A DNA stretch of 5,598 bases from JAZSQT01 sp045538075 (GTDB taxonomy: Bacteria > Chrysiogenota > Deferribacteres > Deferribacterales > Mucispirillaceae), in assembly GCA_045538075.1 (NCBI GenBank), contig JAZSQT010000003.1, positions 1-5,598 of the forward strand. The letters are read 5' to 3'. The notes beneath the pieces were generated by a model that saw nothing but the letters and a program-made list of their open reading frames with translations, did no database searches and was not told the origin of the DNA. This document shows, piece after piece, positions 1 through 5,567 of the stretch. Position 1 is the stretch's first letter. Each line of letters starts with the position of its first letter. Position numbers and translations under genes: made by a program.

Positions 1-42
1 TCCGACTTAATTTATCTTATAAATTTAGGAGAGGCACTAAAA

Positions 43-1062
43 ATGAGCAAACTTGAAAAAAAATCAGCATACAATGTTGCTATAGCAGGTGCAACTGGTG
101 CTGTTGGTGAAACATTTCTTCAAATATTAGAAGAAAGAAATTTTCCTATTGCAGAGCTTAAATTATTGGCTTCATCAAGATCAGTTGGAAAAAAATTAAA
201 ATTTAAAAGTAAAGAATATACTGTAGAAGAACTTACTAAAGATTCTTTTAGTAATGTTGATATTGCACTTTTTTCTGCAGGAGGTTCAAGGTCATTAGAA
301 TTTGCACCTATTGCAGCTAAAGCCGGAGCAGTTGTTATTGATAACTCATCAGCTTTTAGAATGGATGATAGCGTTCCTCTCGTCGTTCCAGAAGTTAATC
401 CAGAAGATGCTTTTAAACATAATGGTATAATTGCTAATCCAAATTGCACTACAATCATTATGCTTGTTCCTCTTAAACCTTTACATGATTATGCTAAAAT
501 TAAAAGGGTAGTTGTATCTTCTTATCAATCAACATCTGGAGCAGGTGCTAAAGCGATGGAAGAGCTTAAAACTCAAACTAAAGCATGGGTTAATGGTGAA
601 AATATTAACGTTGAACAGTTTGCACATCAAATATTGTTTAATGTTATACCTCACGTTGATAGTTTTACTGAAAATTGGTACACTAAAGAAGAAATGAAAA
701 TGTTTAATGAAACAAGAAAGATGCTTCACTCTAATGAAATTTCGGTTAGTGCAACTTGTGTTCGTGTTCCAGTTTTAACTGCTCATTCAGAAAGTGTATT
801 TATTGAAACAGAAAAGAAAATCACAAGAGAAAAAGCTATAGAGTTATTGTCTAATGCTAATGGAGTTAAACTTATTGATGATCCTCTTAATAAAGTTTAT
901 CCAATGCCATTAAATGCTGCAGGACAAGATTTATGTCATGTTGGGCGTATTAGAGAAGATATTTCTTGCGAAAATGGATTATCATTTTGGGTTAGTGGAG
1001 ACCAGTTACGTAAGGGTGCAGCAACAAATGCAGTTCAAATTGCAGAATTATTAATAAAATAA
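43..1062 (+). CDS. asd: Aspartate-semialdehyde dehydrogenase
   Basis: This cytosolic enzyme reduces L-aspartyl-4-phosphate to L-aspartate-4-semialdehyde with NADPH, the branch point to lysine/diaminopimelate, threonine, methionine and isoleucine. The 339-residue length is normal for the bacterial family. Visible motifs: the dinucleotide-binding loop GATGAVG (residues 16-22), NSSAFRMD (101-108), the catalytic cysteine C135 in NPNC, SYQSTSG (160-166) with substrate-binding Q162, RVPV (241-244) followed by the likely acid/base histidine H248, and the C-terminal RKGAATNAVQIAE helix. No key residue is missing. The frame is open upstream to base 1, but ATG 43 is chosen because an AGGAGAGG ribosome binding site lies at 27-34 and the Rossmann strand begins at the expected distance. 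The next gene, HU, is 209 nt away, so asd is probably not cotranscribed with it by design. The sequence resembles Desulfovibrio Asd as I remember it. Confidence 0.97.
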   Translation: MSKLEKKSAYNVAIAGATGAVGETFLQILEERNFPIAELKLLASSRSVGKKLKFKSKEYTVEELTKDSFSNVDIALFSAGGSRSLEFAPIAAKAGAVVIDNSSAFRMDDSVPLVVPEVNPEDAFKHNGIIANPNCTTIIMLVPLKPLHDYAKIKRVVVSSYQSTSGAGAKAMEELKTQTKAWVNGENINVEQFAHQILFNVIPHVDSFTENWYTKEEMKMFNETRKMLHSNEISVSATCVRVPVLTAHSESVFIETEKKITREKAIELLSNANGVKLIDDPLNKVYPMPLNAAGQDLCHVGRIREDISCENGLSFWVSGDQLRKGAATNAVQIAELLIK

Positions 1063-1079
1063 CTTGCATTTATTTTATT
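1053..1079 (+). terminator. Weak A/T-only hairpin overlapping the asd stop (possible terminator)
   Basis: AATAAAATAA (1053-1062, containing the stop codon) is followed after a 7-nt loop by its exact reverse complement TTATTTTATT (1070-1079). The 10-bp stem has no G or C and no long T-run follows, so it would be a poor intrinsic terminator. In DNA this AT-rich it could arise by chance. It is the only candidate terminator seen directly after asd. Confidence 0.25.
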
Positions 1080-1148
1080 TGGGTATTAATATTAAATTTC
1101 TTAAATTTGTTGAATATTGATTTTTTAATATTTTTATTGAATGTATTG

Positions 1149-1186
1149 TTGATTATAAACGTAATATCTGATATATAGGATATAAT
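1149..1186 (+). promoter_or_regulatory. Candidate sigma-70 type promoter for the HU gene
   Basis: TTGATT (1149-1154) lies 17 bp upstream of TATATA (1172-1177), which is preceded by TG one base away (1169-1170), giving an extended -10. A perfect TATAAT also occurs at 1181-1186 but has no good -35 at the right distance. The 11-nt palindrome ATATC-T-GATAT (1164-1174) overlaps the -10 and could be an operator or chance. A transcript starting near 1185-1193 would have a leader of about 80 nt before HU. In AT-rich DNA -10-like hexamers are common, so confidence is moderate. Confidence 0.45.
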
Positions 1187-1221
1187 ACTTTTTGTTGTTT
1201 GAGTTAAATTTAAAGCAAGAG

Positions 1222-1236
1222 ATACATTTTATGTAT
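1222..1236 (+). repeat. Short inverted repeat in the HU leader
   Basis: ATACAT (1222-1227) and ATGTAT (1231-1236) form a perfect 6-bp inverted repeat around TTT. It lies between the candidate promoter and the HU ribosome binding site, so it could be a small leader hairpin or a protein site. It is short and A/T-dominated, so chance is a real alternative. Confidence 0.25.
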
Positions 1237-1271
1237 TGTAGTTCATATTCATTAATTAATGGAGGTTTCGT

Positions 1272-1541
1272 GTGAATAAGAAGGAACTCATTGACAGTAT
1301 TTCGGAAAAATCAGGCTTAAAAAAAGTAGAAGCTGAAAAAGCTCTTTCTGCTTTTGAAGCCTCAGTTATGGAAACACTTAAAAAAGGTGAAAAAGTTACA
1401 CTCGTTGGCTTTGGAACTTTTACTGTTTCTGAACGCAAAGAAAGAAAAGGTCGTAATCCTAAAACAGGAGAGCCAATGGTTATTCCTGCTAAAAAAACAC
1501 CGAAATTTGTTGTAGGTAAACTTTTTAAAGAGTCTATCTAA
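1272..1541 (+). CDS. hup: HU-family nucleoid DNA-binding protein
   Basis: This is a small histone-like protein that works as a dimer to bend and compact DNA without strong sequence preference. The 89-residue length matches the usual ~90. The N-terminal helices (about residues 3-38) form the dimer body. The beta-arm region carries the HU/IHF signature: GFGTF (46-50), basic residues R55, R58 and R61, and RNPKTGE (61-67), whose P63 is the intercalating proline at the tip of the arm. IPAKK (71-75) and the F..GK..K tail complete the fold. The start is GTG at 1272, set by a strong GGAGG at 1261-1265 with 6-nt spacing. The gene stands alone between a candidate promoter and a strong terminator. HU is preferred over IHF because the sequence is generic HU-like, but HU and IHF subunits are hard to separate by eye. 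Confidence 0.95.
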   Translation: MNKKELIDSISEKSGLKKVEAEKALSAFEASVMETLKKGEKVTLVGFGTFTVSERKERKGRNPKTGEPMVIPAKKTPKFVVGKLFKESI

Positions 1542-1549
1542 TCTATTAT

Positions 1550-1567
1550 TTTTCAATGCATTGAAAA
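1550..1567. repeat. Perfect 18-bp palindrome after HU
   Basis: TTTTCAATGCATTGAAAA is a perfect palindrome centred between 1558 and 1559, nine bases after the HU stop codon. As RNA it could fold with a TGCA loop. Its right arm (1564-1567) is also the first part of the 5' arm of the terminator that follows, so the two structures compete. It may be a protein-binding site, an RNA element or a chance palindrome. Confidence 0.6.
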
Positions 1568-1602
1568 GATAGTTGTATCTTAGGTATGACTATCTTTTTT
1601 TT
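1564..1602 (+). terminator. Intrinsic terminator of the HU gene
   Basis: AAAAGATAGT (1564-1573) pairs perfectly with ACTATCTTTT (1589-1598). The stem continues inward with G-T wobbles and Watson-Crick pairs to C1579-G1583, leaving a three-base TTA loop (1580-1582). The 3' arm runs into eight T residues (1595-1602). This is the best terminator in the window and separates HU from the ligase operon. Confidence 0.85.
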
Positions 1603-1623
1603 ATTTATTTTATATCTTAATAT

Positions 1624-1652
1624 TTGACTTAGCTTATCATCTTTGATACCCT
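1624..1652 (+). promoter_or_regulatory. Candidate promoter of the ligase operon
   Basis: TTGACT (1624-1629) is a good -35 hexamer. Seventeen bases on lies TACCCT (1647-1652), a weak -10 that has the extended TG motif at 1644-1645. An alternative -10, TATCAT (1635-1640), matches the consensus better but lacks a -35 at a normal distance. The choice matters. With the alternative, transcription would begin near 1647 and include the whole hairpin at 1649-1668. With the first, its 5' arm would not be transcribed. Confidence 0.4.
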
Positions 1653-1669
1653 AAAAAAAGTTTTAGGGG
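1649..1669 (+). promoter_or_regulatory. Hairpin that masks the ribosome binding site of ligase copy 1
   Basis: CCCTAAAA (1649-1656) and TTTTAGGG (1661-1668) form a perfect 8-bp inverted repeat with an AAAG loop. The only plausible Shine-Dalgarno sequence for the gene starting at 1678 is AGGGG (1665-1669, 8-nt spacing), which lies almost wholly in the 3' arm. If transcribed, the hairpin would hide the ribosome binding site, as in translational control elements. It could also be a DNA operator overlapping the candidate -10. The structure is seen directly; its function is inference. Confidence 0.5.
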
Positions 1670-1677
1670 ATATATTT

Positions 1678-2985
1678 ATGATATGGAATAATGAATTTGA
1701 GACATTGCCACGTGAAGCACTTGAAGCATTACAATTAAAGCGATTAAAAAATATTTTAGAAAAAGTTTACGAAACTGTTCCATTCTATAGAAATAGTTTT
1801 GATAAAGCAAAAGCAGATCCATACAAAGTAAACAATCTTAAAGATATAGAAAAATTTCCTTTTACTTATAAAACAGATTTGAGAGATAATTATCCTACTG
1901 GGCTTTTTACTGTTCCTCAAGGTCAAGTTGTAAGATTACATGCCTCAAGTGGAACAACTGGTAAACCTACTGTTGTAGGTTATACTCAAAGAGATATTGA
2001 TATTTGGTCAGAAGTAATGGCACGTTCCTTAACTAGTGCTGGTTTAAGCAGACATGATGTGTTGCAAGTTGCTTTTGGATATGGCTTATTTACTGGAGGA
2101 CTTGGAGCTCACTATGGTGGAGAGAAAATTGGTGCATCTGTTATACCAGCTTCTGGAGGAAATTCTAAAAGGCAAATTATGCTGTTAAAAGATTTAAATG
2201 TTACTGGCATTTGTTGCACACCATCTTATGCACTTAATCTATTAGAGGTAGCAAAAGAAATTGGAGAAGATATTAAAAACTTTCCAGTTAAAGTTGGTGT
2301 ATTTGGTGCTGAACCATGGACATCGGAAATGAGAAAAACAGTTGAAGAAGGTTGGGGTATAGATGCTATTGATATTTATGGACTATCTGAAATTATAGGG
2401 CCAGGGGTATCATGTGAGTGTATAGAAGCAAAAAATGGAATGCATATTAACGAAGATCATTTTTTTGTAGAAGTAATTAATCCAGAAATAGGGGAAGTTC
2501 TACCTTATGGCGAAGTTGGTGAACTTGTTATTACTACCATAACTAAAGAAGCAATGCCTTTAGTTCGCTATAGAACAAGGGATTTAAGTAGATTAATGGT
2601 GCAACCATGTAAATGTGGAAGAACATTCTATCGTATGGAAAAAGTAAAAGGAAGAAGCGATGATATGCTTATTATTCGTGGAGTAAATGTTTTTCCATCT
2701 CAAATAGAAGCCGTATTAATGAATAAAAGTGGTGTATTACCACACTATATGCTTACAGTAGATAGAGTAGGGAATTTAGATACATTAGAAGTTTTAGTTG
2801 AAGCTGATGGCGAATTCTTTTCTGATGAGATTAAAAAGTTACAATATTTATCAAAATCCTTAGAAAAAGATATTAAAGATATAATAGGTGTTACAGCTAA
2901 AGTAAAATTAGTTGAACCTAAGTCTATAACAAGATTTGAAGGTAAAGCACAACGAGTAGTTGATAAAAGAAAGAATGGAGGTTAA
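1678..2985 (+). CDS. paaK: Phenylacetate-CoA ligase (AMP-forming), copy 1
   Basis: This member of the ANL adenylating superfamily activates phenylacetate or a related aryl acid with ATP to an acyl-adenylate, then transfers it to CoA. The 435-residue length is typical of PaaK. Motifs: phosphate loop SSGTTGKP (90-97), substrate-pocket segment FGYGLFTGGLGAHYG (133-147), YGLSE (234-238), YRTRD (298-302), hinge GRSDDM (325-330) followed by the RGVNVFP segment, and the C-terminal catalytic lysine K423 in EGKAQR. C248, H256 and the pair C311/C313 could bind a metal (inference). ATG 1678 is the natural start, with AGGGG at 1665-1669. It is first in a tight operon with an ACT protein and a second ligase, an arrangement known in Desulfovibrio-type bacteria and archaea, where such ligases are linked to aromatic amino acid catabolism. 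True substrates may include indoleacetate or other aryl acids. Confidence 0.93.
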   Translation: MIWNNEFETLPREALEALQLKRLKNILEKVYETVPFYRNSFDKAKADPYKVNNLKDIEKFPFTYKTDLRDNYPTGLFTVPQGQVVRLHASSGTTGKPTVVGYTQRDIDIWSEVMARSLTSAGLSRHDVLQVAFGYGLFTGGLGAHYGGEKIGASVIPASGGNSKRQIMLLKDLNVTGICCTPSYALNLLEVAKEIGEDIKNFPVKVGVFGAEPWTSEMRKTVEEGWGIDAIDIYGLSEIIGPGVSCECIEAKNGMHINEDHFFVEVINPEIGEVLPYGEVGELVITTITKEAMPLVRYRTRDLSRLMVQPCKCGRTFYRMEKVKGRSDDMLIIRGVNVFPSQIEAVLMNKSGVLPHYMLTVDRVGNLDTLEVLVEADGEFFSDEIKKLQYLSKSLEKDIKDIIGVTAKVKLVEPKSITRFEGKAQRVVDKRKNGG

Positions 2986-2987
2986 TT

Positions 2988-3419
2988 ATGAAAATACGTC
3001 AAATTTCTGTGTTTATTGAAAATAAGTCTGGAAGGCTAAGTGATGTAATAGAATTTCTTGGCAATAATAATATTAATATTAGAGCCCTTTCTTTAGCAGA
3101 TACGTCAGATTTTGGTATTTTAAGGTTGATAGTTAACGAGCCAGAAAAAGCATATAGCTTGTTAAGAGAAAAAGATTTTACTGTTGGAGCAACAGATGTG
3201 ATAGCCGTTTCTGTTCCAGATAAACCAGGTGGATTAGCTACTATATTAACCTTGTTAAAAGCTAATAATATTAGTGTAGAATATATGTATGCTTATGTTG
3301 AAAAATCTGCTGACTATGCAATTATGTTCTTTCGTTTTGAAGATACAGATGAAACATTGGAATTATTAAAGAAAGAAAATGTTAAAATATTATCTGGTGA
3401 AGAAGTTTATAATAAATAG
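2988..3419 (+). CDS. Tandem ACT-domain protein, probable amino-acid sensor
   Basis: This 143-residue protein consists almost wholly of two ACT domains, about residues 4-66 and 71-137. Each begins with the typical strand-turn-helix: NKSGRL (12-17) and DKPGGL (78-83), with the glycine at the ligand-binding turn. There is no catalytic or DNA-binding domain, so it is probably a ligand-binding regulator acting through protein contacts. ACT domains usually bind amino acids. The start ATG 2988 is only 2 nt after the ligase stop, and its TGGAGG site (2976-2981) lies inside the end of the ligase gene, so translation is likely coupled. Proteins of this kind commonly accompany phenylacetate-CoA ligase and indolepyruvate oxidoreductase genes. 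Sensing of an aromatic or branched-chain amino acid would fit that context but is inferred; the ligand is unknown. Confidence 0.88.
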   Translation: MKIRQISVFIENKSGRLSDVIEFLGNNNINIRALSLADTSDFGILRLIVNEPEKAYSLLREKDFTVGATDVIAVSVPDKPGGLATILTLLKANNISVEYMYAYVEKSADYAIMFFRFEDTDETLELLKKENVKILSGEEVYNK

Positions 3420-3438
3420 TATAGACTAATTGTGTATA

Positions 3439-3444
3439 AGGTGG
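3439..3444 (+). promoter_or_regulatory. Ribosome binding site deciding the start of ligase copy 2
   Basis: AGGTGG at 3439-3444 is 8 nt before GTG 3453. The longer in-frame start, GTG 3432, has no Shine-Dalgarno sequence upstream, and using it would place this AGGTGG inside the coding region. Confidence 0.7.
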
Positions 3445-3452
3445 ATAAAATC

Positions 3453-4745
3453 GTGTTTTGGCAAAAAGAAATTGAGACAATGAATATTGATGATATGCGT
3501 TCCCTACAGCTTGCTAGGTTAAAATCTACAGTAGAAAGTGCATATAATAATATAAAATGCTTTAATGACAAATTTAATGATTTAAAAATTATACCTGATG
3601 ATATTAAAACATTAGATGATATTAAACGGTTACCTTTTACTGTAAAATCTGATTTGCGTGATAATTATCCTTATGGTATGTTTGCCGTTCCTCTTAATAA
3701 AGTTGTTCGTATTCATTCATCAAGTGGAACTACTGGCAAGCCTACTGTCGTTGGTTATACAAAACATGATTTAGAATTATGGAAAAATATAATAGCTCGT
3801 ATATTAACTATGGGTGGATTAACTGAAAATGATATAATTCAAATATCTTTTACGTATGGTTTGTTTACTGGAGGTTTTGGGCTTCATTACGGTGCAGAAC
3901 ATATTGGAGCAGCAGTTATACCAATATCAAGTGGAAATACCCAAAGACAATTAATGGTTATGAAAGATTATGGAACAACTGCACTTGTTTCCACACCATC
4001 ATACGCACTCCATATTGCTGAATCAATGGCAGAATATGGATATAAAAAAGAAGACTTATCTCTTAAATACGGTTTCTTTGGTAGTGAACCGTGGGGAGAA
4101 AGTGTAAGAAATGAAATTGAAAGTAAATTAGGTATAAAAGCAACAGATAATTATGGATTGTCTGAAATCATGGGGCCAGGAGTTTCAGGTGAATGTCTAT
4201 GTCAATCAGGTTTGCATATAAATGAAGATGTGTATTACCCTGAAATTATTAATCCAGATACATTAGAAGTATTACCAGAAGGAGAAGAAGGTGAACTTGT
4301 AATTACAACATTAGATAGACAGACTATGCCAATGATTAGGTATAGAACACGTGATATTACAAGACTATATAGAGATAAATGCCCATGTGGTAGGTCATTT
4401 ATAAAAATGGAAAAACCACGAGGTCGCACAGATGATATGTTTATCGTTAATGGAGTAAATATTTATCCTTCTCAAGTTGAAGAAGCATTAGGTAAATTTG
4501 ATAACATAACTCCTCATTATATGATTTATCTTAAAAAGAAAGGTGTCTTAGATGTTATGGAATTGCATATTGAAACTAATGATACTATGTTTTTTGATGA
4601 GATGAAGAAACAAAAAGTTTTTTTAGAAAATCTTACGAATAAATTAACATCACTTTTGCAAATTAGACCTAAAATTCTTCTTGTTATGCCAAAATCAATA
4701 GAAAGATTTACTGGTAAGGCTAAAAGAGTAATTGATGAAAGATAA
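3453..4745 (+). CDS. Phenylacetate-CoA ligase family protein, copy 2
   Basis: This is a second AMP-forming aryl-CoA ligase, roughly half identical by eye to copy 1. From GTG 3453 it has 430 residues, and the two proteins align from the first residue (FWQKEIETM against IWNNEFETL) with the same numbering to about residue 250. Motifs: SSGTTGKP (90-97), YGLSE (234-238), YRTRD (297-301), GRTDDM (324-329) and the catalytic lysine K422 in TGKAKR. It therefore looks active. The pocket segment differs from copy 1 at G134T, L142F and A144L, suggesting another or narrower substrate range (inference). C248, H255, C310 and C312 match the possible metal ligands of copy 1. The frame stays open back to GTG 3432, which lacks a ribosome binding site. 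It lies 33 nt after the ACT gene with no terminator between, and its end overlaps the HD gene. The exact substrate cannot be read from sequence. Confidence 0.9.
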   Translation: MFWQKEIETMNIDDMRSLQLARLKSTVESAYNNIKCFNDKFNDLKIIPDDIKTLDDIKRLPFTVKSDLRDNYPYGMFAVPLNKVVRIHSSSGTTGKPTVVGYTKHDLELWKNIIARILTMGGLTENDIIQISFTYGLFTGGFGLHYGAEHIGAAVIPISSGNTQRQLMVMKDYGTTALVSTPSYALHIAESMAEYGYKKEDLSLKYGFFGSEPWGESVRNEIESKLGIKATDNYGLSEIMGPGVSGECLCQSGLHINEDVYYPEIINPDTLEVLPEGEEGELVITTLDRQTMPMIRYRTRDITRLYRDKCPCGRSFIKMEKPRGRTDDMFIVNGVNIYPSQVEEALGKFDNITPHYMIYLKKKGVLDVMELHIETNDTMFFDEMKKQKVFLENLTNKLTSLLQIRPKILLVMPKSIERFTGKAKRVIDER

Positions 4746-5289
4746 ATACGATAATTTAGTTAATTTTATTTTTGAAGTTGGAATGCTTTCTAATTTCAAA
4801 AGAAGTGGTTTCGATTTTTTAGGCTCATGTAACCAAAATATTTCTTCACATATTTTTAGAACAGCAATCATAGGTTTTATGTTATCTATGGAAAATAGTG
4901 AAGCAGACGCTAATAAAACAGCAATTTTATGTCTTTTTCATGATATACCAGAGACAAGAACTGGTGATATAAATATGTTTCAGAAAGAATACGTTGTAAA
5001 AAATGAGAAAAAGGCAATTTCAGATATTTTTAAAAATTTTGAACACTCAAAATTTTATGTTGATTTAATTGATGAATTTAATAATGGTAATTCTATTGAA
5101 GCTATATATGCAAGAGATGCTGATGTATTGGAGTTAATTTTTACTTTAAAAGAAGAGTTAGATAAAGGAAATAAACAAGCTGAAATATGGATAGAGAATG
5201 CAGTAAAAAGGTTAAATTCAAAGGAGGCTAAAAATTTTGCAAGTAAAGTTTTATCTGTAAAATATTATGATTGGTGGCTACGTAAATAA
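4735..5289 (+). CDS. HD-domain phosphohydrolase, YfbR/HDDC2-like
   Basis: This 184-residue protein carries a metal-dependent HD hydrolase domain of the HD_3 type. The ligand pattern is visible: H39 (SSHIFRT), H69-D70 (FHDIPE), E73, D78 (TGD) and D130 (RDADVLEL). The spacing of the H..HD..E....D part agrees with E. coli YfbR, a 5'-deoxynucleotidase, where I recall H33, H68, D69, E72 and D77. A nucleoside monophosphate phosphatase activity is thus plausible, but relatives vary and the substrate is not certain. There is no signal peptide or membrane segment, so it is cytosolic. ATG 4735 is chosen over the adjacent TTG 4732. It overlaps the ligase stop by 11 nt and has only a weak AAGAG (4724-4728), which suggests translational coupling to the ligase. 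No metabolic link between the HD enzyme and aryl-CoA ligation is obvious; the link may be only cotranscription. Confidence 0.85.
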   Translation: MKDKYDNLVNFIFEVGMLSNFKRSGFDFLGSCNQNISSHIFRTAIIGFMLSMENSEADANKTAILCLFHDIPETRTGDINMFQKEYVVKNEKKAISDIFKNFEHSKFYVDLIDEFNNGNSIEAIYARDADVLELIFTLKEELDKGNKQAEIWIENAVKRLNSKEAKNFASKVLSVKYYDWWLRK

Positions 5290-5315
5290 TAATTTCAAAA
5301 TTAAAAATATCATTT

Positions 5316-5341
5316 ATGTTATATTTTAAATCAAATAACAT
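5316..5341 (+). terminator. Possible weak terminator after the HD gene
   Basis: ATGTTAT (5316-5322) and ATAACAT (5335-5341) form a perfect 7-bp stem with a 12-nt loop, 26 nt after the HD stop codon, followed by TTAATTTCT. The stem has one G-C pair and the T-run is poor, so at best this is a weak end of the operon. Confidence 0.3.
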
Positions 5342-5365
5342 TTAATTTCTAAGTATTTAGTCAAT

Positions 5366-5388
5366 AAATTCTTTAATTGTTAAATTAA
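5366..5388. repeat. AT-rich imperfect inverted repeat
   Basis: TTCTT-T-AATT faces AATT-AAGAA around a GTTA loop, giving nine A/T-dominated base pairs with one bulged T, at about 5369-5391. Weak, and possibly chance in this composition. Confidence 0.2.
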
Positions 5389-5429
5389 GAAAATATATAT
5401 GGTGTAGTTGTATTAATTGTAATAAAAAT

Positions 5430-5452
5430 TTTTTATCTAAATTAGATAAAAA
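5430..5452. repeat. 23-bp near-perfect palindrome
   Basis: TTTTTATCTAA (5430-5440) and TTAGATAAAAA (5442-5452) are exact reverse complements around a single A (5441). This is the longest perfect inverted repeat in the tail region. It could form a hairpin with a short AAATT-type loop or be the site of a dimeric DNA-binding protein. No T-run follows on the + strand, which argues against a + strand terminator. Confidence 0.65.
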
Positions 5453-5567
5453 CATAAAATAAAGAAACATCTCGTAAAATGGCAATGGATAAAGATGTTA
5501 GTAAAGTAAAAAAATATTAGAGATAATAAACCAAAATAATCTTTTTTATTAAATAGTTACAATGTAT

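Noticed and set aside
1..42. Upstream in-frame extension of asd, or end of a preceding gene (TAA at 8-10 in another frame)
   Set aside because: The strong ribosome binding site at 27-34 fixes the asd start; too little sequence remains to identify a preceding gene or a complete promoter.
120..458. 112-codon open frame on the minus strand inside asd
   Set aside because: It lies fully antisense to a clear asd gene, has no recognisable domain and no convincing ribosome binding site; it is a by-product of codon bias.
4235..4429. 64-codon minus-strand open frame inside ligase copy 2
   Set aside because: Fully antisense to conserved ligase motifs, with low-complexity serine-rich translation; a shadow frame.
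1678..4745. Ligase duplication considered as a recent tandem repeat or assembly artefact
   Set aside because: The copies differ throughout at protein and DNA level and are separated by a distinct gene, so they are old paralogues.
5361..5459. Open stretch with a cysteine cluster (WCSCINC), considered as a small zinc protein or gene remnant
   Set aside because: No ATG, GTG or TTG start with a ribosome binding site, short, and the next open stretch is in another frame; no family resemblance that I can support.
5479..5520. 13-codon reading frame beginning MAMDKDV
   Set aside because: Too short, without a Shine-Dalgarno sequence; expected by chance.
5400..5560. Minus-strand hydrophobic open stretch of about 40 codons
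   Set aside because: Phenylalanine/leucine/isoleucine richness is what AT-rich DNA gives on translation, and there is no start signal.
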